From Natronolimnohabitans sp. A-GB9 (lineage in GTDB: Archaea > Halobacteriota > Halobacteria > Halobacteriales > Natrialbaceae): DNA of 64,000 nucleotides. The notes under the pieces were generated by a model, which saw only the letters and a program-made list of their open reading frames with translations, was not told the origin of the DNA and made no database searches. A program made the position numbers and the translations under genes. Shown here piece by piece: positions 1 through 8,276 of this stretch (positions within the stretch are counted from its first letter, which is position 1; every line of letters begins with the position of its first letter). Where the stretch lies: positions 279,321-343,320 of the forward strand of contig NZ_JAVDDV010000003.1 in NCBI RefSeq assembly GCF_030848565.1. The letters are read 5' to 3'.

Positions 1-2
1 CG

Positions 3-35
3 GACGATCGACCATCGGTTCCGACACGACTGTGA
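3..35 (+). CDS. possible C-terminal end of a truncated upstream gene
   Basis: The first bases read in one frame as DDRPSVPTRL followed by TGA. The only real support is that the TGA coincides with the 3-bp target duplication of a MITE, the arrangement seen at the ends of confirmed genes elsewhere in this window. Ten codons are too few to name a product. Confidence 0.3.
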   Translation, partial: DDRPSVPTRL

Positions 36-143
36 TACTGCCGGACAGCAGTCAGTAACCCGTCGGTCGCGAATCCGCGGCCGTCACCGTCGGGAACGGC
101 CGCAGCCGTGCGACCGATCGGTGAATCGTGCTGTCCGGCAGTA
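36..143 (+). mobile_element. MITE, full-length copy (family 1)
   Basis: The element has perfect 15-bp terminal inverted repeats, TACTGCCGGACAGCA at the left and its reverse complement at the right. It is flanked on both sides by TGA (33-35 and 144-146), a 3-bp target-site duplication of the form TNA. The interior holds a second nested hairpin (CGGTCGC pairing with GCGACCG, GCGGCCGT with ACGGCCGC). There is no coding capacity. Near-identical copies occur at 8117 and 56202. Confidence 0.85.
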
Positions 144-350
144 TGAGCCATCTCGTGTGTCGACGACTCCCGTCTGCTGGTTCACGTTCTCGTCAAATAC
201 CTCGCTGCAAACGATCGTGAATAGTGAAAACAGTGCCCATTAATCGGGAGTACGAATTCCGCTGTCGAGACGGCAGTAGCCACACCACCGTTCGGTGATG
301 TACTCATTCGAACGGACATACCCACCCCGTAAAACCGTTCGACGGACGGT

Positions 351-397
351 TTCGAACCGATTGAACGGTTCGAACGAAGGTCAGTCTTTTTAGTATG
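351..397 (+). promoter_or_regulatory. promoter with 9-6-9 inverted repeat
   Basis: A perfect inverted repeat TTCGAACCG-ATTGAA-CGGTTCGAA (351-374) lies directly upstream of a T-rich TATA-like box (TTTTTAGTA, 387-394). The box is about 27 nt before the ATG at 418, so the mRNA is probably leaderless. A further half-site CCGTTCGA lies at 335-342. The palindrome is well placed to act as an operator; the binder is unknown. Confidence 0.5.
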
Positions 398-417
398 TTC
401 GCTCTAACGAAGGGATA

Positions 418-1173
418 ATGACCACTCGGTCGGTCGTCATCATCGCGTTGATCGCCATCGTCGGATTACTTGGTGCACCCCTCGTGAGTGGTGCCGTCGT
501 CGGCGTCTTCGACGACGATCCTGCCGAATCGACCGCTGAATCGAACGGCGAACCGAACGCGTCCGTGTCGGCACACATGCAAGCCAGTGCCGCCGACACC
601 GAGACCACCGTCGAGTCCGAACTGTTCGACGCACAGTACGAGCGCGCCGACAACGACAGTCAGGTAGCGATGATCGCCGATCGGACGGGCGACCTCGAGG
701 ACCGGCTCGACGCACTCGAGGCCGAACGCGAAACGCTCCGTGAACAGGATGACGATCTCCACCGCGGAGAGTATCAGTCTCGAATGGCGACGCTGACCGT
801 CGAGATTCGGTCGCTCGAGCGCGAAATCGAGCACACTGAACGCCGAGCGAACCACCACGGCGTCGACGTCGACGGACTCGAGGAACTCCGCGAGAACGCC
901 GCCGAACTCGACGGACCCGACGTCGCCGCGATGGCGCGTGGACTCGGCGTCGACGGAGCCCCGGGCCAGGGTCCACCTGCCGACCGCGGCGGCGACGGGG
1001 GCAGTCAGGGCCCACCCGCTGACCGCGGCCAGCAGGCTCCGTTCGACGACGATGGCGACGGGGCCGTAACCGACCGACAGCCGGACCGCGAGGAGGTCGA
1101 CGATCCTCAGGCCGACCACGCCGACAGCGACTCCACGACGGCGTCGAACGAGAGCGAGACGCCGGCGCAGTAG
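418..1173 (+). CDS. secreted or membrane-anchored coiled-coil protein, haloarchaeal hypothetical
   Basis: The 251-residue product starts with a hydrophobic signal or anchor (about residues 5-27, VVIIALIAIVGLLGAPLV). A charged helical region with heptad-like leucines follows (about 85-160, including DLEDRLDALEAERETL), suggesting a coiled coil. The last 70 residues are a G/P/D-rich low-complexity tail containing two GPPADRG repeats. I do not recognise a catalytic domain. It is followed by an ArsR-type regulator 97 nt downstream on the same strand, so the two may be co-regulated. It probably works outside the cell or at the membrane surface; function unknown. Confidence 0.75.
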   Translation: MTTRSVVIIALIAIVGLLGAPLVSGAVVGVFDDDPAESTAESNGEPNASVSAHMQASAADTETTVESELFDAQYERADNDSQVAMIADRTGDLEDRLDALEAERETLREQDDDLHRGEYQSRMATLTVEIRSLEREIEHTERRANHHGVDVDGLEELRENAAELDGPDVAAMARGLGVDGAPGQGPPADRGGDGGSQGPPADRGQQAPFDDDGDGAVTDRQPDREEVDDPQADHADSDSTTASNESETPAQ

Positions 1174-1270
1174 CGATCGAACCACGGCAGTCGATTTTCC
1201 TCTGGTCGCCGACCCGACGCAGACCTCCGAGCAGACACGCTTTTCAGCGGCGACCCCCAACCGTCACTCG

Positions 1271-1963
1271 ATGGACTCCGCCGCATTGCTTGATTTGCTG
1301 GGGAACGAGAACCGGAGACGCATTCTCCGGTTGCTCGCCCGCAAACCCTGTTATGTCACCGAAATATCCGACTATCTCGGCGTGAGTCCCAAGGCGGTCA
1401 TCGAACACCTGCGGAAACTCGAGGAGGCGGGACTGATCGAGAGCCGGGTCGACGACCAGCGCCGGAAGTACTTTCACATCGCCCGTCACGTCCGCCTCGA
1501 GGTCAACGTCTCACCCTACGGCTTCGCGAGCAAGAGCGCCTATCCCGCAAGCAGCAGCTTCGACATCACGACCTGTCGACACCTCACGCTCGACGTCAAC
1601 TGGGACGAAAACGAGGAGCTCGACGAGCTCCTCTCGGCGCTCGAGGACTTAGAACAGCTCGAAAACGAACTCTCACTCGCCCAACGGTGGGTACAGGGGC
1701 GGCTCTGTGACGTGCTCGATCAGATCTCCGAGACCGTCGGGTCCGGCCCCGAGAGCCGGATCTACGCCGACGTGCTGGGGAGCATCCGAACCGAGCCGAA
1801 ATCGGTTGGCGAACTCAGCCAGGACGTCGACGCACCCCGCGAAGTGGTCGCCGACCTCCTCGAGTCGATGGCCGACGAGGGAATCGTGCGCCGGACCGAA
1901 CGGGGCTGGGAGCTGACGACGGGAACGGAGTCGGAGTCGGGGTCCGGGTCCGAGGCGGAGTAA
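1271..1963 (+). CDS. ArsR-type winged-helix transcriptional regulator with two wHTH domains
   Basis: The N-terminus (residues 5-75) is a typical ArsR-like winged helix: LLGNENRRRILRLLARKPCY, then the recognition segment VSPKAVIEHLRKLEEAGLI and a wing with DDQRRKYFHI. The middle (about 80-160) is acidic and partly helical. The C-terminus (about 163-215, LGSIRTEPKSVGELSQDV to GIVRRTERGWELT) looks like a second small wHTH, ending in an S/E/G tail. No obvious metal-binding cysteine pair is present, so metal sensing is not implied. It may regulate the adjacent secreted protein. Confidence 0.85.
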   Translation: MDSAALLDLLGNENRRRILRLLARKPCYVTEISDYLGVSPKAVIEHLRKLEEAGLIESRVDDQRRKYFHIARHVRLEVNVSPYGFASKSAYPASSSFDITTCRHLTLDVNWDENEELDELLSALEDLEQLENELSLAQRWVQGRLCDVLDQISETVGSGPESRIYADVLGSIRTEPKSVGELSQDVDAPREVVADLLESMADEGIVRRTERGWELTTGTESESGSGSEAE

Positions 1964-2014
1964 CCGTTAGGAACCCCTCGAGTCTCGCGGATCTCGCCCC
2001 GCTACCGGTTTCTC

Positions 2015-2662
2015 TCATACGGATTCGACGTCCTGGAAGAGTCCGTTTCGCAGGTCACGACCGAAGTAGTAGCCGAGCACACATCCGACCAGTCCCGTCG
2101 CGACGCCGACGGCGATGACGGCCTGGAAGGAACCGGCGACCGCGAGCATGGCGTGACCCGCCAGCGCGGAGATCGCCCCGACCGACGCGCCGGCGACACC
2201 CATCTCGAGGTAGTGGCGGTTCGACGCGACCAGCCCGACGGCGAAGGCGACGCCGAACATCCCGATCGTCCGGCCGGCGATGGGGAGTACCGTCCCGCCC
2301 GCGAGCAGCCCCGCGCCGATCAGCAGGAGGAAGACGAAAAACAGCCGCGGCGAGAAGTACCGCTGTGGCGAGAGCCGCGACGTGAGCCCGCCGAGGCGCG
2401 ACCTGGATCGCGACGACGTCTCGGACGAGGGCTCGGACGAGGGCTCGGACGCGACGACGTCGTCAGGCTCGTCGGCCGACCACCACGAGCCGCGCTCGCT
2501 CGAGTCGTCGACCGCGGTGTCGCGTCGGTCGTCGACGTCTCGTGCGGTCGACGGAGAGCTCGAGTCGGTCCCGACACCCGACTCCGAGAGGAGGTCCTCG
2601 GTCTCGGACAGCAGATCCTCGGTGTCGCGGCTCTCGGTCACCTCGTCCGAGCGGTCGCTCAT
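2015..2662 (-). CDS. haloarchaeal integral membrane protein with disordered acidic N-terminus
   Basis: The 215-residue product has an S/D/E-rich, probably disordered N-terminal region of about 90 residues with a repeated SEPSS/DLLSE pattern. Three or four transmembrane segments follow (FFVFLLLIGAGLLAGGTVL, then a Gly/Ala-rich pair) and a short cytoplasmic end. I chose the ATG giving MSDRSDEV; a start nine codons upstream is also open. No functional motif is recognised. It is convergent with the ArsR regulator. Confidence 0.7.
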   Translation of the reverse strand: MSDRSDEVTESRDTEDLLSETEDLLSESGVGTDSSSPSTARDVDDRRDTAVDDSSERGSWWSADEPDDVVASEPSSEPSSETSSRSRSRLGGLTSRLSPQRYFSPRLFFVFLLLIGAGLLAGGTVLPIAGRTIGMFGVAFAVGLVASNRHYLEMGVAGASVGAISALAGHAMLAVAGSFQAVIAVGVATGLVGCVLGYYFGRDLRNGLFQDVESV

Positions 2663-2794
2663 ATCGATTCCTTCGGCGGCCGGCAGCATGGGCTTTTCCC
2701 TGTCCGGTCACAGGTGGTCGTTTCGAACTACCCATAGTGCTATCGCCGAACACAGGGCCCCCCTTTTTGATCACAGGCAGGGTATCGGCGAGCG

Positions 2795-2992
2795 ATGAAC
2801 GCCGAACTGCTCGCGTTCGGTGTCGGTGCCATCGGCCTCGGCATCGCGATACTGGCCGCCGCGCGCCGTCTCTACCCCCGACTCGACGTCCCCGAGGACG
2901 CAGAAGCGTCGCTCGAACTCCTGACGGCGATGCTCGTCGGGATCCTGCTGTTGACCGGGCTGGGACTCGTTTTGCTCGCGCTGTTTGCGTGA
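2795..2992 (+). CDS. small two-helix membrane protein
   Basis: The 65-residue product has two predicted transmembrane helices (about residues 5-24 and 42-64) joined by a polar, acidic loop (RLYPRLDVPEDAEASLE). Codon usage and acidity match the neighbours, and it sits alone in the gap before gatD. No family recognised; it could be an accessory membrane subunit. Confidence 0.6.
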   Translation: MNAELLAFGVGAIGLGIAILAAARRLYPRLDVPEDAEASLELLTAMLVGILLLTGLGLVLLALFA

Positions 2993-3071
2993 CCGGGCAG
3001 GTAGGTAGTCTCGAACCGAGCACGACTCGAGAAAGCGTGCCTTCAAGTCTTCCGGTGCGCAACGCCCACGC

Positions 3072-4322
3072 ATGAATCCAGGCGATCGCGTTCGCGTCGA
3101 CCGCGCGGATCGCACGTACGAAGGCGTGTTACTCCCCTCGAGTACCGACGATCACCTCGTCGTGAAACTCGAGGGCGGCTACAACGTCGGCATCGACCGG
3201 GACGCGGCCGACGTCGAGTTGCTCGAGGAGGACGTCTACGAGATCGACGGGAACGGCACGGCCGAGGGTGAGACCGGCTCCGAGATCGAGTTCGACGAGG
3301 ATCTGCCGACGATCTCGCTGATCTCGACGGGTGGGACGATCGCGTCGACGGTCGACTACCGCACCGGCGCGGTGACGGCACAGTTCGACGCCGAGGACGT
3401 CCTGCGCGCCGTCCCCGACCTCGCCGGCCGCGCGAACTACCGCGGACGGGTCGTCGCCAACATCCTCTCGGAGAACATGGAGCCGCCGCTCTGGCAGGAC
3501 CTCGCCCGTGCCGTCTCCGAGGAGATCGAAGCCGGTGCCGACGGCGTCGTCGTCATGCACGGCACCGACACGATGCAGTATTCCGCCTCGGCGCTTTCGT
3601 TCATGCTCGAGACGCCCGTTCCAATCGTCTTTACCGGCTCCCAGCGCTCGGCGGACCGCCCGTCCTCGGACAACGTGATGAACGCCGTCTCGGCCGTCGA
3701 GGCCGCAAAGAGCGACTGCGCGGAGGTACTTGTCTGTATGCACGCCACGGAGAGCGACGACCGCTGTGCGCTCCACCGGGGCACCCGCGTCCGGAAGAAC
3801 CACACCTCGCGACGGGATGCCTTCGAGACCGTCGGCGCGGAGCCACTGGGTGAGGTCGACTACGAGACGGAGACGGTCGAGTTCCGCCGAGAGTACCGCG
3901 AGCGAGACGAGGCCGACGTCGAGTTGGTCGACGACCTCGAGGACGACGTCGAACTGCTGAAGTTCACGCCGGGGATGGACCCCGAGTTCCTCGACGTCGT
4001 CGAGGGAAGCGAGGGGCTGATCATCGAGGGAACCGGTCTGGGCCACGTCCACACCGATCTGATCCCCCGGATCGAGGAGCTAATCGACGACGGCACGACG
4101 GTCGTCATGACCAGCCAGTGTCTCGAGGGCCGGGTCTGTGACCGGGTCTACGATACGGGTCGAGACCTACTCGAGGCCGGCGTCGTCGAGGCCGGCGACA
4201 CGCTGCCCGGAACGGCGAAGGTGAAGGTGATGTGGGCGCTGGCAAACAGCGAGGACGTCGAAGAAGCGATGGGGACGTCGCTGGCCGGCGAGATCCAGGA
4301 GCGGTCGGTGCCCTGGGAGTAG
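3072..4322 (+). CDS. gatD: glutamyl-tRNA(Gln) amidotransferase subunit D
   Basis: GatD is the archaeal asparaginase-like subunit that releases ammonia from glutamine or asparagine, passing it to GatE so that Glu-tRNA(Gln) becomes Gln-tRNA(Gln). The 416-residue length fits the family. An N-terminal GatD-specific SH3-like barrel (about 1-55, NPGDRVRVDRADRTYEGVLL) precedes the L-asparaginase domain with its first catalytic threonine motif LISTGGTIAS and the second motif VVMHGTDTMQ. GTKS-type variations are absent. Cytoplasmic; gatE is not in this window. Confidence 0.95.
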   Translation: MNPGDRVRVDRADRTYEGVLLPSSTDDHLVVKLEGGYNVGIDRDAADVELLEEDVYEIDGNGTAEGETGSEIEFDEDLPTISLISTGGTIASTVDYRTGAVTAQFDAEDVLRAVPDLAGRANYRGRVVANILSENMEPPLWQDLARAVSEEIEAGADGVVVMHGTDTMQYSASALSFMLETPVPIVFTGSQRSADRPSSDNVMNAVSAVEAAKSDCAEVLVCMHATESDDRCALHRGTRVRKNHTSRRDAFETVGAEPLGEVDYETETVEFRREYRERDEADVELVDDLEDDVELLKFTPGMDPEFLDVVEGSEGLIIEGTGLGHVHTDLIPRIEELIDDGTTVVMTSQCLEGRVCDRVYDTGRDLLEAGVVEAGDTLPGTAKVKVMWALANSEDVEEAMGTSLAGEIQERSVPWE

Positions 4323-4422
4323 CGTCGCCGCGGCGAGACAGTCGGCGAAACGTGGCGTCGTCGCCGTCGTTCGCCGGATCGGGGAGTGAATTCTTTGTCA
4401 GCGCGTGCCAAACACTCGGGCG

Positions 4423-5418
4423 ATGACCGACGCGTTCGACCTCGAGATCCGCCGTGCGACACACGACGACTACGAGGCCGTCGTCGAATTCACCAGCGAC
4501 ATCTGGCGCGACCGCGGCGGCGACTACATCCCCGATATCTACCATGACTGGCTCGAGGACGACGACGAGGAAGGGCGGAAGACCTTCCTCGCGACGGTCG
4601 ACGGCGAGGCCGCAGGTATCGTCCAGGCGGTGATGGTAAGCGACGACGAGGCCTGGTTTCAGGGAATGCGCGTCGCGGCCGAACACCGGCGCAAAGGCGT
4701 CAGCCACCGGCTCAACGAAGCCTGTTTCGACTGGGCCCGCAGGCGAGGCGCGACGATCGGTCGCGTCATGATCTTCTCGTGGAACCAGGCCTCGCTGGGC
4801 GCCGCGCGAACCGGCGGCTTCGAGCCCATCACCGAGTTTCGCTTTGCCCATCCCGATCCCGACCCGGACGCCGAGAGACCGGTCTCGGTCTCGGTCTCGA
4901 GCGATCCCGCGATCGCCTGGCGCTACTGGACCCACAGCGACGCACGCGAGCACCTGTCCGGTCTTGGACTGGCCCCAGAAGAGTCGTGGGCCGTCCGGGA
5001 GCTCACGCGCGCGGATTTCGAGCAGTTCGCCGACGAGAGGGTCGTCTTCGCCGTCGCGAGCGAAACAGGGCCCGCTGGCGCGGCCTACCGGTGTCGGACG
5101 TTCGAACGGACGGTCGACGCCGACGAGGTCGACGATCCCGAGCAGCCGGACTCGAACGCCGAATCGGCGCCGGAGACCGAGACGGTCGCCGAGTACGGGA
5201 TCGCCGCGTGGGACGGCATCGACGCTGCCCGCTCGCTGTTCGCGGCGATCGCCCGCGACGCCGCCGACTGCGGCGCCGACACGACCCGGGTGCTGATCCC
5301 CGAAACCGCTCGAACGGTCAGTGACGTCCCGTGTGTCGGCGTCGAGATCGCCGAGGAGCCCGACTTCGTGCTCGGGATCGATCCGACGGCGGCGAGTGAC
5401 CGAATCGAAAGATCGTGA
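4423..5418 (+). CDS. GNAT-family N-acetyltransferase
   Basis: The N-terminal half carries a GNAT fold: strand-helix IRRATHDDYEAVVEF, a strand AAGIVQAVMVSDDEAWFQGM, and the acetyl-CoA pyrophosphate loop MRVAAEHRRKGVSHRLNE, followed by the NQASLGAARTGGFEPI segment typical of motif B. The C-terminal half (about 160-331) is a second, degenerate domain of unknown role. I prefer the ATG giving MTDAFDLE; another start six codons upstream is open. Acceptor substrate cannot be told from sequence. Confidence 0.85.
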   Translation: MTDAFDLEIRRATHDDYEAVVEFTSDIWRDRGGDYIPDIYHDWLEDDDEEGRKTFLATVDGEAAGIVQAVMVSDDEAWFQGMRVAAEHRRKGVSHRLNEACFDWARRRGATIGRVMIFSWNQASLGAARTGGFEPITEFRFAHPDPDPDAERPVSVSVSSDPAIAWRYWTHSDAREHLSGLGLAPEESWAVRELTRADFEQFADERVVFAVASETGPAGAAYRCRTFERTVDADEVDDPEQPDSNAESAPETETVAEYGIAAWDGIDAARSLFAAIARDAADCGADTTRVLIPETARTVSDVPCVGVEIAEEPDFVLGIDPTAASDRIERS

Positions 5419-5423
5419 GACGA

Positions 5424-5444
5424 TACTTCCGGACAACACGATAC
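5424..5444 (-). repeat. single-end relic of the family 1 MITE
   Basis: TACTTCCGGACAACACGATAC differs at only two positions from the left end of the copy at 28867. No opposite end is found within 150 bp. It lies in the 56-nt gap between the GNAT gene and the molybdoenzyme start. Confidence 0.55.
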
Positions 5445-5474
5445 TTACCGCATGACGTTGAGAGAGGAGATGGT

Positions 5475-6737
5475 ATGGTAGCCGAAGGTCCACGCGAGAG
5501 TCGACACGAGGAGATCGAGGCGATCGTCGAACGGAAAGACGGCGGCGTGTGCTCGGTCCGCGACGAGGCGGACAAGTATACGGTCGTCGGCGCCGCCGAC
5601 CGGGACACGTTCGCAAACTGGCTGACGCCGATCGAGGAGCACTTCGTCTGTCACCGAAACGACATTCCGGAGCGCGATGCCGACGCGTGGGAGATCTCGC
5701 TTACCGGCGGCCTCGAGGGGACGCTCTCGGTGGCCGACCTCGAAGACGAGTATCCGACGGTGTCGGTCGCCCACACGATGGAGTGTGCGGGGAACGGACG
5801 CGGCCAGCACGATCCCGAGACCGGCAGCGTCCAGTGGGGGTTCGAGGCCGGCGCCACCGCGTTCTGGAGCGGCGTTCCCGTTCGCTCGATCCTCCGTGAC
5901 CACGGCGTGGACGCAGCCGACGATCGGTGGTTGACGGTGGTCGGCGGCGACCAGTCGGACGGCGACGACGTGTTCGCACGGTCGATTCCCCTCGAGAAGG
6001 CCCTCGACGACTGTATCCTCGCCCTCGAGATGAACGGCCAGCGGCTCCCGCGGGAACACGGCTATCCGGTCCGGCTGATCGTCCCCGGCTGGTACGGCGT
6101 CAACAACGTCAAGTGGGTCGAGGAGCTGCGGGTCACGGACTCGATGGTCGTCGAAGGAGCCCTCGATCGACCCGGCGAGCACGCCGTCTGGCAACAGGAG
6201 TCCTATCGTATCCACCCCGAGGGCGTCGAGCCCGAGACGAACGAGACGGTCGAAGCGGTCGACACGTGGGAGCAACTCGAGGGCGCAGTCGAGCAACCGT
6301 ACACGTTCGACGCGAACGTGATGTCGGTGATCGGTACGCCGGACGGCGCGTCACCAATCACGCTGGACGACGACGGCACGGTCACCGTCTACGGTGTCGC
6401 CTGGGCCGGTGACGACGCGGTCGAGCGCGTCGAGATCTCGACCGACGGCGGCGAGACGTGGACCGATGCGGAGCTGTTCGGTCCCGACTACACCGGCGCG
6501 TGGCGGCTGTTTCGCTACGAGTGGGACGCGGAACCCGGGAGCCACACGCTGTACTCGCGAGCGACGGACGAACTGGACCGGACCCAGCCAGCCCGGATCT
6601 CTGATCCCGACGAGTGGCGCGACGCCCTCGAGGACGACGCGTACCCGTGGAACGAGGGCGGCTACGCCGCAAACGCCTACGAACCGAACGGCGTCGACGT
6701 AGACGTTCGGCCCGCCGACTCGAGTAAAAACGAGTGA
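5475..6737 (+). CDS. sulfite-oxidase-family molybdopterin oxidoreductase
   Basis: The product (420 residues from the ATG giving MVAEGPRE, preceded by a purine-rich GAGAGGAG) has the sulfite oxidase fold. The molybdenum-ligand cysteine is in VAHTMECAGNGRG, followed by FEAGATAFWSGVPVRSIL and the pterin-binding LEMNGQRLPREHGYPVRLIVPGWYG with the conserved WYGVNNVKW. A C-terminal dimerisation domain contains ISTDGGETWTDAEL. No haem-b domain and no signal peptide are seen, so it is probably a cytoplasmic enzyme of the YedY/SOX superfamily; the substrate (sulfite or another oxo acceptor) is not certain. A MoaD/SAMP-like gene lies convergent just downstream. Confidence 0.85.
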   Translation: MVAEGPRESRHEEIEAIVERKDGGVCSVRDEADKYTVVGAADRDTFANWLTPIEEHFVCHRNDIPERDADAWEISLTGGLEGTLSVADLEDEYPTVSVAHTMECAGNGRGQHDPETGSVQWGFEAGATAFWSGVPVRSILRDHGVDAADDRWLTVVGGDQSDGDDVFARSIPLEKALDDCILALEMNGQRLPREHGYPVRLIVPGWYGVNNVKWVEELRVTDSMVVEGALDRPGEHAVWQQESYRIHPEGVEPETNETVEAVDTWEQLEGAVEQPYTFDANVMSVIGTPDGASPITLDDDGTVTVYGVAWAGDDAVERVEISTDGGETWTDAELFGPDYTGAWRLFRYEWDAEPGSHTLYSRATDELDRTQPARISDPDEWRDALEDDAYPWNEGGYAANAYEPNGVDVDVRPADSSKNE

Positions 6738-6761
6738 GGTCGTCGGAACGGCGGGCTGTCA

Positions 6762-7046
6762 CTATCCGCCGCTGACCGGCGGGAACAGTGCCAGTTCGTC
6801 GCCCTCTTCGATTTCGGTCTCGAGGCCCGACTCCTCGACCAAGACGTTCGTTCCGTTCCGCAAGACGTTGATCTGGGAGCGCAACTCGCCGTCGTCGGTC
6901 AGCACGCGGTCCTCGAGGGCGGGCCGGTCGCCGACGAGTTCCTCGAGAGCGTCCCCGACGGTGTCGCCGGCGGCGGCGTCGACGGTGACGTGTTTCTCGC
7001 CCGCGCGTTCGGCGAGGTCCGCGAACAGTTTCCAGTCCGTTGGCAT
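6762..7046 (-). CDS. ubiquitin-like small archaeal modifier protein / MoaD family
   Basis: The 94-residue beta-grasp protein starts at MPTDWKLFADLAERAG and ends in FPPVSGG, the C-terminal diglycine needed for adenylation by an E1-like enzyme. Internal residues INVLRNGTNVL and DELALFPP are typical of MoaD/ThiS proteins. In haloarchaea such proteins act as protein modifiers (SAMPs) and as the sulfur carrier for molybdopterin synthase. The neighbouring molybdoenzyme favours a molybdopterin role but does not exclude protein modification. Confidence 0.88.
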   Translation of the reverse strand: MPTDWKLFADLAERAGEKHVTVDAAAGDTVGDALEELVGDRPALEDRVLTDDGELRSQINVLRNGTNVLVEESGLETEIEEGDELALFPPVSGG

Positions 7047-7144
7047 ACGTGGCGGTATCGGTGCCGGCGGCAAGTAGCTACCGCTCCGCCTCGCGCCCGT
7101 CGCAGGCGGAACGAACTTCACACCGGACGTGATACGAGCGCGAC

Positions 7145-8116
7145 GTGAGTTCCGACTCCGAGACGCCGACGGTTGCGATCGCCTGCCAAGGCGGTGGGAG
7201 CCACACCGCCTTCACCGCGGGCGTTCTCGACCGGCTGCTGGGCGATCCCACCTTCGAGCGCGAGGTCGACCTCGTCGGCTTCAGTGGCACCTCCGGCGGT
7301 GCGGTCTGTGCGCTGCTCGCGTGGTACGGGCGCGAACACCCCGACGAAACGCCCGGCGAGTTACTCGCCGACTACTGGGCCGATCTGGCCGCCGAGGAGC
7401 CGTTCGAACGGATGGTCAACGGGGTCGTTCGCTGGACGAGCCAACTCGAGCGCATGGGCGTTCCCCTCCCCGACGTCAGCCCGTACAACTCGCCGGCAGC
7501 GAGTTGGGGGCGCCGGGAGTTTCTCGCCTCTCTCGAGCGCCACGTCGACTTCGAGGCGATCCCCGGCCTGCTCGAGGGCGACGAGCCGGCGCTGTTGATC
7601 AGCGCGATCGACGTGCTCACCGGCGAGTTCGAGCTGTTCCGCGAGGACGAACTCTCCCCGGAGGCGATTCTGGCGTCGGCCGCGATCCCCTACGTTTTCC
7701 GGGCGGTGGAAGTCGACGGCAGCTACTACTGGGACGGGCTGTTCTCGAAGAACCCGCCGGTCAAGGACTTCGTGACGAACCGCGAGACGCCCGACCCCGA
7801 CGAAGTCTGGGTGATCAAGATCAACCCCGAGCGACGGGACCGTGTGCCGACGTCGGCCGACGGGATCGCCGACCGGCGCAACGAGCTGTCCGGGAACAAG
7901 GCGCTAAACGCCGAGATCAGCTTCGTCGAGCACGTTAACGAGTGGATCGAGGCGGGATATCTCCCCGAGAAGTTTACTCACACCGAGATCGAACGGATCC
8001 GGTTCGGTCGTCCGGATCTGCACTGGCGGACGAAACTCGAGCGCGATCCCGACTTCGTCGAGAAGCTGTACGCCGACGGCGAGGCGGCGGCCGAGACGTT
8101 TCTCGACGAGCGATGA
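7145..8116 (+). CDS. patatin-like phospholipase / lipid acyl hydrolase
   Basis: The product shows the patatin oxyanion loop CQGGGSHTAFTAGVLD (residues 14-29), the nucleophile elbow GFSGTSGG (residues 45-52, Ser50), and the catalytic Asp in YYWDGLFSKNPP. Length 323 residues matches bacterial and archaeal patatins. The start is a GTG; the divergent promoter region to the SAMP gene is 98 nt. No signal peptide, so it probably acts on membrane or storage lipids from the cytoplasm. Its TGA stop is shared with the target duplication of the MITE that follows directly. Confidence 0.88.
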   Translation: MSSDSETPTVAIACQGGGSHTAFTAGVLDRLLGDPTFEREVDLVGFSGTSGGAVCALLAWYGREHPDETPGELLADYWADLAAEEPFERMVNGVVRWTSQLERMGVPLPDVSPYNSPAASWGRREFLASLERHVDFEAIPGLLEGDEPALLISAIDVLTGEFELFREDELSPEAILASAAIPYVFRAVEVDGSYYWDGLFSKNPPVKDFVTNRETPDPDEVWVIKINPERRDRVPTSADGIADRRNELSGNKALNAEISFVEHVNEWIEAGYLPEKFTHTEIERIRFGRPDLHWRTKLERDPDFVEKLYADGEAAAETFLDER

Positions 8117-8223
8117 TACTGTCGGACAGCAGTCAGTGACCCGTCGGTCGCGAATTCGCGGCCGTCACCGTTGGAGACGGCCGCAGTAGTGCGACCGACG
8201 GTGAATCGTGCTGTCCGACAGTA
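8117..8223 (+). mobile_element. MITE, full-length copy (family 1) in a stop codon
   Basis: The terminal inverted repeats TACTGTCGGACAGCA and TGCTGTCCGACAGTA pair perfectly; compared with the copy at 36 both ends changed together (GCC to GTC on the left, GGC to GAC on the right). The flanking duplication is TGA on both sides (8114-8116 and 8224-8226), and the left TGA is the stop codon of the patatin gene. Confidence 0.9.
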
Positions 8224-8276
8224 TGAGAACGTTCAGAGACGGAGCCGTTAACTGATCCCGTCGCGCATCGGAGTAT

